NCBI GenBank assembly: GCA_040902855.1
Contig: JBBDWN010000017.1
Location: 1 to 8,543, forward strand
DNA: 8,543 nucleotides
Origin: DATHWB01 sp040902855
GTDB lineage: Bacteria; Actinomycetota; Acidimicrobiia; Spongiisociales; ZC4RG35
Direction: 5' to 3'
This document shows, one piece after another, positions 1-5,220 of the stretch; position 1 is the first letter of the stretch, and each line of letters starts with the position of its first letter. The notes beneath the pieces are model-generated. The model was not told the DNA's origin and searched no databases. It worked only from the letters and a program-made list of their open reading frames with translations. The translations under genes and the position numbers were made by a program.

Positions 1-41
1 TCGGCCACTCCCCCCAGCACTCCCTCGCAAAGCCTCGGTCG

Positions 42-68
42 CGAGGGGGAGAGATACACACCCCCTCG
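42..68. other. Inverted repeat in the upstream leader, possible weak terminator
   Basis: CGAGGGGG (42-49) and CCCCCTCG (61-68) are perfect 8-base arms around an 11-base AT-richer loop. The bases that follow are not a T-run, so this is not a classical Rho-independent terminator. Terminators without a U-tract are reported in actinobacteria, and this one could end an upstream transcript lying outside the window. It could equally be an operator or a chance dyad. Around it, positions 1-93 show no convincing coding region on either strand. Confidence 0.35.
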
Positions 69-93
69 GTCTTGTCGCCAGCGTGCTTCGCCG

Positions 94-112
94 TAGGGAG
101 GAGATCTCCCTA
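94..112 (+). promoter_or_regulatory. Hairpin overlapping the Shine-Dalgarno sequence of the ABC ATPase gene
   Basis: TAGGGAG (94-100) and CTCCCTA (106-112) pair perfectly across a 5-base GAGAT loop. The same stretch holds AGGGAGGAG (95-103), the strongest Shine-Dalgarno-like sequence in the window, 11 bases before the TTG at 115. In RNA the 5' part of the Shine-Dalgarno would be base-paired, so the hairpin could damp translation. As DNA it is also a plausible operator. The inverted repeat is seen directly; the regulatory role is inferred. Confidence 0.35.
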
Positions 113-114
113 GC

Positions 115-972
115 TTGGCGGTTCAGCACCGTGCGACCGATGCCGATGGATGGCGGGTGACGATGACATCGACCGAACATGACGCCACCGATGGTTCCGC
201 CGATCCTCCCGCCGTCTGGGCAAAGGGTCTGGTCCGCCGGTTCGGCAAGAACACGGCAGTCGATGGTCTCGACCTGTCGATCCGACCGGGCGAGTTCTAC
301 GGCCTGCTGGGACAGAACGGCGCCGGCAAGACGACCACAATCAAGATGATCGTCGGACTTCTTCGACCAACGGCTGGCAGCGCGGGAATCGGCGAGTTCG
401 ACACCTGGAAGCAGCCGGTGGAGGTCAAGCGGCGGATCGGCGTATTGCCCGAGGAGTTCAATCTCTACGAGCGGCTGACCGGCGCAGAACTGCTCGACTT
501 TGCGGCCGCCATGTACGGCCTCGACCGCGACGACGCGGTGAGCAGACGCAACGAATTGCTGGCCCTTCTCGACCTCCAGTACGAGGCAGGGAAACTGGTC
601 GGGGACTATTCGCGGGGCATGCGGAAGAAGGTGGCGCTCGCCGCCGCCATCATCCACCGACCCGACGTGCTGTTCCTCGACGAACCGTTCGAAGGTGTGG
701 ACGCGCTCAGCGCACGCCTCATTCAGCGCCTACTCATCCGGTACACCGAAGGCGGCGCCACGGTGGTGTTCTCTGCTCACGAGATGCATCTGGTGGAACG
801 CCTCTGCACCCGCGTCGGGATCATGATCGAAGGTCGCCTCGCCCGCGAGGGAACCCAGCAGGAACTGTGCGACGCCTTCGGTGTCAACTCGATCGAGGAC
901 GCCTTCATCGCGGCGGTCGGCGGTGACGACGACCGGGGGGAAATCTCGTGGTTGCACAACTCGCCTGGCTGA
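115..972 (+). CDS. ABC transporter ATP-binding protein (ABC-2 export type)
   Basis: This is the cytoplasmic ATPase that powers the permease encoded next to it. From the TTG start (285 aa), the Walker A motif GQNGAGKT is at residues 66-73. The ABC signature is YSRGMRKK at 165-172, a non-LSGGQ form common in drug/NatA/Ecs-like exporters. Walker B LFLDEP is at 186-191, the D-loop region at 195-198 and the H-loop His at 222. The Q-loop has LPEE in place of a Gln, as in many DrrA-type ATPases. The start is uncertain. TTG 115 has a strong Shine-Dalgarno (AGGGAGGAG, 95-103) at rather long spacing. ATG 163 is in frame with a weaker GGCGG and still leaves the whole ABC domain, which begins near residue 34. 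The 3' end overlaps the permease gene by 25 bp, so the two are co-translated. The exported substrate is unknown. Confidence 0.9.
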   Translation: MAVQHRATDADGWRVTMTSTEHDATDGSADPPAVWAKGLVRRFGKNTAVDGLDLSIRPGEFYGLLGQNGAGKTTTIKMIVGLLRPTAGSAGIGEFDTWKQPVEVKRRIGVLPEEFNLYERLTGAELLDFAAAMYGLDRDDAVSRRNELLALLDLQYEAGKLVGDYSRGMRKKVALAAAIIHRPDVLFLDEPFEGVDALSARLIQRLLIRYTEGGATVVFSAHEMHLVERLCTRVGIMIEGRLAREGTQQELCDAFGVNSIEDAFIAAVGGDDDRGEISWLHNSPG

Positions 973-2546
973 AGCTCCGGCTCCTCTGGAACGGTCTCAG
1001 GAAGGACTGGCAGCGCAGGATCGGATTCCCTTCGTTGCTCGTCCTGCTCGGATACGTGTCGTGGATCCTCGTCTCCCAGTTTCGGTCGGCGATGCAGAGC
1101 CTGGGCGATACGGCGCGCCTCGAGTTCACGCTGTGGGGAGCGCTGTTGTTCTGGCTGGTGTGGGTCGCGCTGCCGGTGGTGATCTTCCCGCTCGACGAGA
1201 ACCTGGACCCGGCCCAATTCGCGTTCGCACCGATCAACGCTCGACAGCTCGTTGGCGGGCTGTCGGTCTCGGCCCTGATCGCCCCGAGCGTCATCATCCC
1301 GCTCATCGTCCTCGGCACCGGAATCGTCGAGTTCTCCCACGTTCTTCCCGCGGCGATCCTCTCGGCGGTGCTCCTGCTGGGAGTCGTCATCCTCTCGGGC
1401 CAGGTCTTCACGACAATGATCTCGGCGGTCTTCAAGACCCGCCACGGCCGCGACCTCTCCCTCCTGATCGTGCTCGGGATCGGGCTCTCGGGATTCTTCG
1501 GCCAGTCGGTGATTCGAGACGCCGTGAGCCGCCTCGGTCTGGAAGGGGCGATCCTCGCCAACCGTCTCGACGGACTCGCCGCCTTCCTCCCGCCGGTGGC
1601 CGCCCAGAGGGTGGTGACGTCGGCGGAAACGGGAGATGGACTGGCAGTCGTCGGATGGACGCTTGTCGCCACCGGGTGGATCGCTGTGCTCGGATGGGTC
1701 TGGCAGCGTCTGCTGCGGTGGATGATGACAACCCCCGACGCGAACCCGGTCCGCAGCCGACGCCGATCTGCCCGTGGCCTGGCGGGACGCGGACGTTGGA
1801 CGGCGGGACGGGTGCTGGCTCGCAAAGAACTCCGCTTCTACGTCCGCGACCCCCGTCAACGCCTGGTGTGGACCGGAGCGGTCATTTTCATCGGTCTCGC
1901 CGCCACCTCGGTCCTGGTGGGCACGGGAGGGTTCGGCCTGTTGGCCTCGAGAGAGTGGCTCCCGTTGCTGGCTCCTGCCCTCGTGCTGTTCGTCGGACTC
2001 CCCATCGCGCTGAACGTCTTCGGCTGGGAACGCAACGCGGCCAGTTTCCTGTTCGTGCTCCCGGTCGAGCCCCGCACGCTCCTCTGGGGCAAGAACCTCG
2101 CCGCCACCGCTGCGCTCGTCGTCGAGACCGTCCTGCTGGCGCTGCTGCTGGCATGGGTCAGCGGTGGGTGGGCGAATCTGGTGTTCGTCCCCGGTCTCAT
2201 GGTCGCCGCCATCGGGTGTCAACTGGCGGTGGGCAACATCGTGAGCGTGATCTCCCCGCTCCGACTCCCCCGTGAGGGCACCGACGTGTTCGCTCAGGCG
2301 TCAGAACAGGGATGTCTCGCCATCGGGGCGCAGGCCGTGTCGTTCTTCGTGATCGGTCTGCTGCTCGTGATCCCCTCATCCGTGTCGGTGCTCACAGTCG
2401 GGTTCAACGCTCCCATCCCTTCATGGTTCGCCAACCTGTTTGCGATCCTCTGGGGGGCGATCTTCTACACCTTCTCGCTTCGGGTGTCGGCTTCGATCCT
2501 GCGGCGGAGGATGCCCGAGGTCGTCAGTTGGGTTCAGACGGTCTGA
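948..2546 (+). CDS. ABC-2 type permease, apparently two fused permease units
   Basis: This is the membrane partner of the preceding ATPase (532 aa, GTG start, with GGGGGGAAA just upstream and a 25-bp overlap with the ATPase gene). I count about twelve hydrophobic segments in two groups of six: roughly residues 27-44, 62-81, 102-124, 132-157, 170-188 and 232-252, then 308-327, 336-358, 382-404, 410-436, 455-480 and 492-510. An Arg-rich cytoplasmic linker (about 256-300) separates them. The 'P-[IV]-x2-R-x-L-x2-G' motif typical of ABC-2 exporters occurs twice with identical spacing: P95, I96, R99, L101, G104 and P372, V373, R376, L378, G381. Each copy is preceded by F-x-F (91-93; 367-369). This suggests an internal duplication, so that one chain forms the channel normally made by two subunits. 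Substrate and gene name are not recognisable; no extracytoplasmic domain is evident. Confidence 0.85.
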   Translation: MVAQLAWLKLRLLWNGLRKDWQRRIGFPSLLVLLGYVSWILVSQFRSAMQSLGDTARLEFTLWGALLFWLVWVALPVVIFPLDENLDPAQFAFAPINARQLVGGLSVSALIAPSVIIPLIVLGTGIVEFSHVLPAAILSAVLLLGVVILSGQVFTTMISAVFKTRHGRDLSLLIVLGIGLSGFFGQSVIRDAVSRLGLEGAILANRLDGLAAFLPPVAAQRVVTSAETGDGLAVVGWTLVATGWIAVLGWVWQRLLRWMMTTPDANPVRSRRRSARGLAGRGRWTAGRVLARKELRFYVRDPRQRLVWTGAVIFIGLAATSVLVGTGGFGLLASREWLPLLAPALVLFVGLPIALNVFGWERNAASFLFVLPVEPRTLLWGKNLAATAALVVETVLLALLLAWVSGGWANLVFVPGLMVAAIGCQLAVGNIVSVISPLRLPREGTDVFAQASEQGCLAIGAQAVSFFVIGLLLVIPSSVSVLTVGFNAPIPSWFANLFAILWGAIFYTFSLRVSASILRRRMPEVVSWVQTV

Positions 2547-2556
2547 CTCGTACCCT
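2528..2556 (+). promoter_or_regulatory. Predicted promoter for a leaderless nucleotidase transcript
   Basis: TTGGGT (2528-2533), a 17-base spacer and TACCCT (2551-2556) resemble an actinobacterial housekeeping promoter (TTGnnn, TAnnnT). Only seven bases separate the -10 box from the ATG at 2564, which puts the expected transcription start on or next to the A of the start codon. No Shine-Dalgarno sequence precedes that ATG. Both facts fit a leaderless mRNA, a common arrangement in actinobacteria. The -35 box lies inside the end of the permease gene. The same CTCGTACCCT decamer recurs in the phnD promoter. Confidence 0.5.
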
Positions 2557-2563
2557 CGATCCG

Positions 2564-3106
2564 ATGCGACTCGGGATCGATCTGGACGGCGTCGTCGCCG
2601 ACTTCAACGGTGGATGGACCCGCCTGTACAACAAGCAGTACGGAACGGACCTCACCGCGGATTCCGTCACGCGCTGGAACCACATACCGGACCTCACCCA
2701 CTTCCGTCACATGGGGGAGTTCTGGCGATGGGCGGCGGACCTGGACGGGGTGAGCCTGTTTCGCCATCTGGACACGTTTCCCGGCGCGGTCGAGGCTCTG
2801 GAGGAACTCGCCGCGGATCACGACATCGTCATCGTCACGACCAAGCCGGGGTTCGCCGTGAACGACACGCACGCCTGGATCGCCGAGAAGCACATCCCGA
2901 CCACCGAAGTCCACATCACGGAGGACAAGTGGGAGGTCGATTGCGACGTCTTCCTCGATGACGGGCCGCACATTCTCCCCGGTCTGGTGGCAGGCAGACC
3001 GGACTCAGTTGTGTGCCGCTATGTCCGCCCGTGGAACCATCCGGTGGCGGGCGCGGTGGACGTCGAGAACTGGCCGGACTTCCAGAAAGTCGTCGCGAGT
3101 CTGTGA
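2564..3106 (+). CDS. HAD-fold phosphatase, 5'(3')-deoxyribonucleotidase-like (NT5C family)
   Basis: The 180-aa product starts MRLGIDLDGVVADF, the HAD motif I; D6 is the expected phosphorylated nucleophile and D8 the acid/base. Motif II is the Thr in VTTKP (residues 91-95), motif III is probably K122 and motif IV is D132-D133 in FLDDGP. A small cap between motifs I and II and the 'DGVVADF' form fit the NT5C group, which removes the phosphate from (deoxy)nucleoside monophosphates. The exact substrate is not readable, and other small HAD phosphatases remain possible. It is a cytoplasmic protein with no signal or membrane segment. The frame is open upstream to 2312, but family conservation begins exactly at ATG 2564, and an earlier start would run through the permease gene. 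The gene follows the permease stop by 17 bp, has no Shine-Dalgarno, and probably has its own promoter. Confidence 0.8.
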   Translation: MRLGIDLDGVVADFNGGWTRLYNKQYGTDLTADSVTRWNHIPDLTHFRHMGEFWRWAADLDGVSLFRHLDTFPGAVEALEELAADHDIVIVTTKPGFAVNDTHAWIAEKHIPTTEVHITEDKWEVDCDVFLDDGPHILPGLVAGRPDSVVCRYVRPWNHPVAGAVDVENWPDFQKVVASL

Positions 3107-3118
3107 AGCGCGAAAATC

Positions 3119-3129
3119 GTTCACCGTTC
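3119..3129 (+). promoter_or_regulatory. Candidate PhoP (PHO box) half-site upstream of phnD
   Basis: GTTCACC (3119-3125) is identical to the conserved core of the 11-base direct-repeat unit bound by PhoP in Streptomyces, and it ends 7 bases before the predicted -35 of phnD. The next 11-base unit, from 3130, keeps only the first three bases (GTT), so there is one good unit rather than a tandem pair. Position and pathway fit phosphate control of a Phn transporter. The weak second unit keeps confidence low. Confidence 0.25.
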
Positions 3130-3132
3130 GTT

Positions 3133-3162
3133 TTGAGACTGGACACAAAATCCTCGTACCCT
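3133..3162 (+). promoter_or_regulatory. Predicted promoter of the phnDCEE-dgt operon
   Basis: TTGAGA (3133-3138), an 18-base spacer and TACCCT (3157-3162) form a reasonable sigma-70-type promoter in the 127-bp gap between the nucleotidase gene and phnD. Transcription would start near 3169, giving a leader of about 65 bases before the phnD ATG. The ten bases CTCGTACCCT ending in the -10 box are identical to those in the promoter predicted before the nucleotidase gene. No other promoter as good is visible in the phn genes downstream. Confidence 0.5.
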
Positions 3163-3174
3163 GGAAACACGCGG

Positions 3175-3237
3175 ATGGGCACCCTCGACATGAGAATGCT
3201 CGTTCGCGCTCCCAAGACGAAGGAAGTAGACCAATGA
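3175..3237 (+). other. Possible leader ORF whose stop overlaps the phnD start
   Basis: An ATG at 3175, only about six bases after the predicted transcription start, opens a 20-codon frame. Two further in-frame ATGs follow at 3190 and 3196. The frame ends at TGA 3235-3237, which overlaps the phnD ATG (3234-3236) as ATGA, the same junction seen between the phnE genes and dgt. From the second ATG the peptide would be MRMLVRAPKTKEVDQ. No start has a clear Shine-Dalgarno. It may be chance, or a leader peptide coupling translation into phnD. Confidence 0.25.
3219..3226 (+). promoter_or_regulatory. Ribosome binding site of phnD
   Basis: GAAGGAAG ends seven bases before ATG 3234. This supports that start over any upstream extension of the frame and agrees with the signal peptide beginning at this ATG. 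Confidence 0.6.
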
Positions 3238-4352
3238 CCAAGAGACTGCTCGCGCTCCTTGCGGCACTCGCAATGGTCGTCGCGGCCTGCGGCGGCGATG
3301 CCGCCGAAGAGACCACGACGACCGTCGCGGAAACGACGACGACCGAGGCGCCGGAAGAAACAACCACAACCGAGGCGCCGGAAGAAGATCCGAGAGCCGA
3401 TTGGCCCGACACCCTCGTGTTCGGCTTTGTGCCGAGCCAGGAAGTCGAAGAACTCCAGGACGAAGTCGACGTGTTCGCCCAGGTTCTCTCCGATGCGCTC
3501 GGCATCGATGTCCAGGGCATCGTGACCACGGACTACACCGGACTCGGTGTGGCTCTCGGCACCGGCCAGGCAGATCTCGGGGCCTTCGGTCCCGCCGGTT
3601 ACGTCCTGGCCAACCAGACCTACGACAACCTCGAACTGCTGGCTCAGTCAGTCCGCTTCGGCGACGCGACCTACCACGGCCAATGGTTCACCAACGACCC
3701 GAGCATCTGTGGCGCCGACCCGGTCGAGGGCGCGTTCTACTACGACGACAGCGGACAAGTCGTTCCGGTGGGTCCCACCGAGACGCCCGCCCTGCAGGTC
3801 GGCTGGAACCCCGACGGGACGCGCGACGCGGAGACCTCCGCCGGTCTCGCCTGCCCGGAGCCGGTGGACCTCGAGGTCGTGATCGGCAAGAGCATTGCCT
3901 GGGGCACGGAGACTTCCACCTCGGGCTTCATCTTCCCGACCCTCGAACTCATTCGTAAGGGCATCACCGAGGACCAATACACCTCGATCTTCTCCGGCGG
4001 CCACGACGCCTCGGTGCAGGCGGTGTACGACGGCAGCGCCGACATCGGCGTGTCCTTCGACGACGCTCGTCGCACCATCCGTGGCGAGACCCCCGACGTG
4101 GGCGAAAAGGTGATCGTGTTCAACATCACCTCCCGGATCGCCAACGACGTGATCGCAATTCGCGCTGACCTCCCCGACAGCCTGAAGGAGGCTCTCTTCC
4201 AGGCGATGGCCGACTTCATCGCCACGGAGCAGGGCGCCGAAGTGATGGACCAGCTGTACTCGTGGACGGACCTCACCCGGGCGGACGAGGTCACTGCACA
4301 GTCGCTGCAGGCGATCGAGGACGCAATCGCCGAGCTCGGCTTCTCGGGCTGA
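3234..4352 (+). CDS. phnD: Phosphonate/phosphite/phosphate-binding lipoprotein PhnD
   Basis: This 372-aa lipoprotein is the extracytoplasmic ligand-binding subunit of the PhnCDE-type importer. Residues 1-18 are a lipoprotein signal peptide (MTKR, hydrophobic core, lipobox VAAC), with C19 as the lipidated residue. Residues 20-57 are a Thr/Glu-rich tether with ETTTTEAPE repeats. The type II binding fold begins at LVFGFVPSQE (61-70). Family hallmarks are GQADLGAFGP (111-120), the anion-binding loop TSTSGFIFP (227-235), GGHDASVQAV (255-264) and ADIGVSFDDARR (269-280). Between residues 150 and 218 there is an insertion relative to what I expect of the family; it contains the only Cys residues of the mature domain (C159, C207), which could form a disulphide. 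No C-P lyase gene is in the window, and members of this family bind phosphonate, phosphite or phosphate, so the ligand is unsettled. It is the first gene of the operon and is separated from phnC by a strong hairpin. Confidence 0.9.
   Translation: MTKRLLALLAALAMVVAACGGDAAEETTTTVAETTTTEAPEETTTTEAPEEDPRADWPDTLVFGFVPSQEVEELQDEVDVFAQVLSDALGIDVQGIVTTDYTGLGVALGTGQADLGAFGPAGYVLANQTYDNLELLAQSVRFGDATYHGQWFTNDPSICGADPVEGAFYYDDSGQVVPVGPTETPALQVGWNPDGTRDAETSAGLACPEPVDLEVVIGKSIAWGTETSTSGFIFPTLELIRKGITEDQYTSIFSGGHDASVQAVYDGSADIGVSFDDARRTIRGETPDVGEKVIVFNITSRIANDVIAIRADLPDSLKEALFQAMADFIATEQGAEVMDQLYSWTDLTRADEVTAQSLQAIEDAIAELGFSG
3309..3386 (+). repeat. Short coding repeats for the Thr/Glu-rich tether of PhnD
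   Basis: The tether of PhnD (residues 26-51) consists of a 7-residue unit ETTTTVA followed by two 9-residue units ETTTTEAPE. At DNA level ACCGAGGCGCCGGAAGAA occurs at 3342-3359 and again at 3369-3386, a 27-base period. The Thr codons differ between copies (acg-rich, then aca/acc), so the copies are not very recent or the repeat is kept by selection on the peptide. Such tethers hold binding proteins away from the membrane; unit number could vary between strains. Confidence 0.75.
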
Positions 4353-4377
4353 CGCCAAGCCGACCGATAGCTAGGTT

Positions 4378-4411
4378 CAGAGGCCACCGACTGCACAGTC
4401 GGTGGCCTCTG
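4378..4411 (+). terminator. Perfect 16-bp hairpin between phnD and phnC (attenuator or mRNA stabiliser)
   Basis: CAGAGGCCACCGACTG (4378-4393) and its exact reverse complement (4396-4411) are separated by two bases. The RNA would form a GC-rich stem of about 15 pairs with a GCAC tetraloop, starting 26 bases after the phnD stop. Only two T residues follow, so it is not a classical intrinsic terminator. A stem here can act as a partial terminator or protect the 3' end of the phnD message, as known for the malE-malF gap in E. coli. The phnC Shine-Dalgarno lies outside the stem, 23 bases downstream. Confidence 0.7.
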
Positions 4412-4446
4412 TTCCGCCCGAGGAGAAACTGGCAGGGAGATTCTGG

Positions 4447-5220
4447 ATGATCCAATTCGAAAACGTCGACGTCACCTATCCGGGAGGATTGAAGGCACTG
4501 AAGAACGTGACGCTGACGATCGAAACCGGCGAGCTCGTCGTCATCGTCGGGCTGTCCGGGGCAGGCAAGTCGACCCTCCTGCGTGCCATCAACGGCTTCG
4601 TCCCGATCACGGCAGGATCCGTGAAGGTCGACGGGGTGGAGGTGCGAGGCGCCGATGCCAAGACCCTCCGTGAGTTGCGTTCGCACATCGGGATGATCTT
4701 TCAAACCTTCAATCTCGTGAACCGGACCACCGTCATCAACAACGTGCTGATGGGACGGCTGTCCAAGGTTCCCCGGTGGCGTTCGATGCTCGGCCTGTGG
4801 CCGGCGAGCGAGCGCGAGATGGCCCTCCGGGCCCTCGAACGGGTCGAGATCGTCGAGAAGGCCTATGTGCGCGCTTCGGACCTGTCCGGAGGACAGCAGC
4901 AGCGGGTCGGCATCGCCCGGGCTCTCGCCCAGGAGCCCACCGTAGTGCTCGCAGACGAACCCGTGGCCTCCCTCGACCCGGTGACCTCGCACACCGTGAT
5001 GCAGGATCTTCGTCGCATCAACCGGGAACTGGAGATCACCACGATCATCAACCTCCACTTCCTCGACCTCGCCCGCAGCTACGGCCAGCGCCTCATCGGA
5101 TTGCGCGACGGAGAACTGGTCTACGACGGCCAGATCAAGGATGTCGGCGAGGACACCTTCCGCGAGATCTACGGCCGAGCCGTCACGCCGGATGACCTGC
5201 TGGAAGGCGCCGAGTTGTGA
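4447..5220 (+). CDS. phnC: Phosphonate-type ABC transporter ATP-binding protein PhnC
   Basis: This 257-aa cytoplasmic ATPase drives uptake through the two PhnE proteins. Walker A GLSGAGKS is at residues 35-42, the Q-loop at Q86 in IFQTFNLV, the ABC signature LSGGQQQR at 146-153, Walker B VVLADEP at 166-172 and the H-loop His at 204 (NLHFLDLA). The segment FNLVNRTTVINNVLMGRL followed by WRSMLGLW (88-118) is characteristic of PhnC rather than of other importer ATPases. Length is normal for the family. ATG 4447 has AGGGAGA (4434-4440) six bases upstream. An in-frame GTG at 4402 lies inside the hairpin arm and would add 15 residues without family support. The stop overlaps the phnE1 start by 4 bp (GTGA). 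Confidence 0.93.
   Translation: MIQFENVDVTYPGGLKALKNVTLTIETGELVVIVGLSGAGKSTLLRAINGFVPITAGSVKVDGVEVRGADAKTLRELRSHIGMIFQTFNLVNRTTVINNVLMGRLSKVPRWRSMLGLWPASEREMALRALERVEIVEKAYVRASDLSGGQQQRVGIARALAQEPTVVLADEPVASLDPVTSHTVMQDLRRINRELEITTIINLHFLDLARSYGQRLIGLRDGELVYDGQIKDVGEDTFREIYGRAVTPDDLLEGAEL

Noticed and set aside
72..99. TTGTCG-16-TAGGGA as a promoter for the ABC exporter
   Set aside because: The -10 match is poor and the predicted start near 106 would remove the Shine-Dalgarno of the gene.
777..2222. Long minus-strand open frame (481 codons) opposite the ABC exporter genes
   Set aside because: Its translation is low-complexity, rich in Arg/Glu/Asp/Gln/His with no motif, as expected opposite GC-rich coding DNA. 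The + strand carries clear ABC and membrane proteins.
881..2275. Long + strand open frame (464 codons) overlapping the permease gene
   Set aside because: The product is Arg/Pro/Gly-rich with no domain; it is the permease read in another frame.
2312..2563. Upstream extension of the HAD phosphatase frame
   Set aside because: The added residues are Arg-rich shadow of the permease gene. Motif I of the family starts right after ATG 2564.
2958..3233. Upstream extension of the phnD frame
   Set aside because: It would put about 90 unrelated residues before a clean lipoprotein signal peptide, and ATG 3234 has its own Shine-Dalgarno.
4378..4411. Reading the phnD-phnC hairpin as a full Rho-independent terminator
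   Set aside because: There is no T-run after the stem, and phnC, E1, E2 have no promoter of their own that I can see, so some read-through is required.
4402..4446. GTG 4402 as the phnC start
   Set aside because: It lies within the hairpin arm and lacks a Shine-Dalgarno. PhnC homology begins at ATG 4447, which has a good one.
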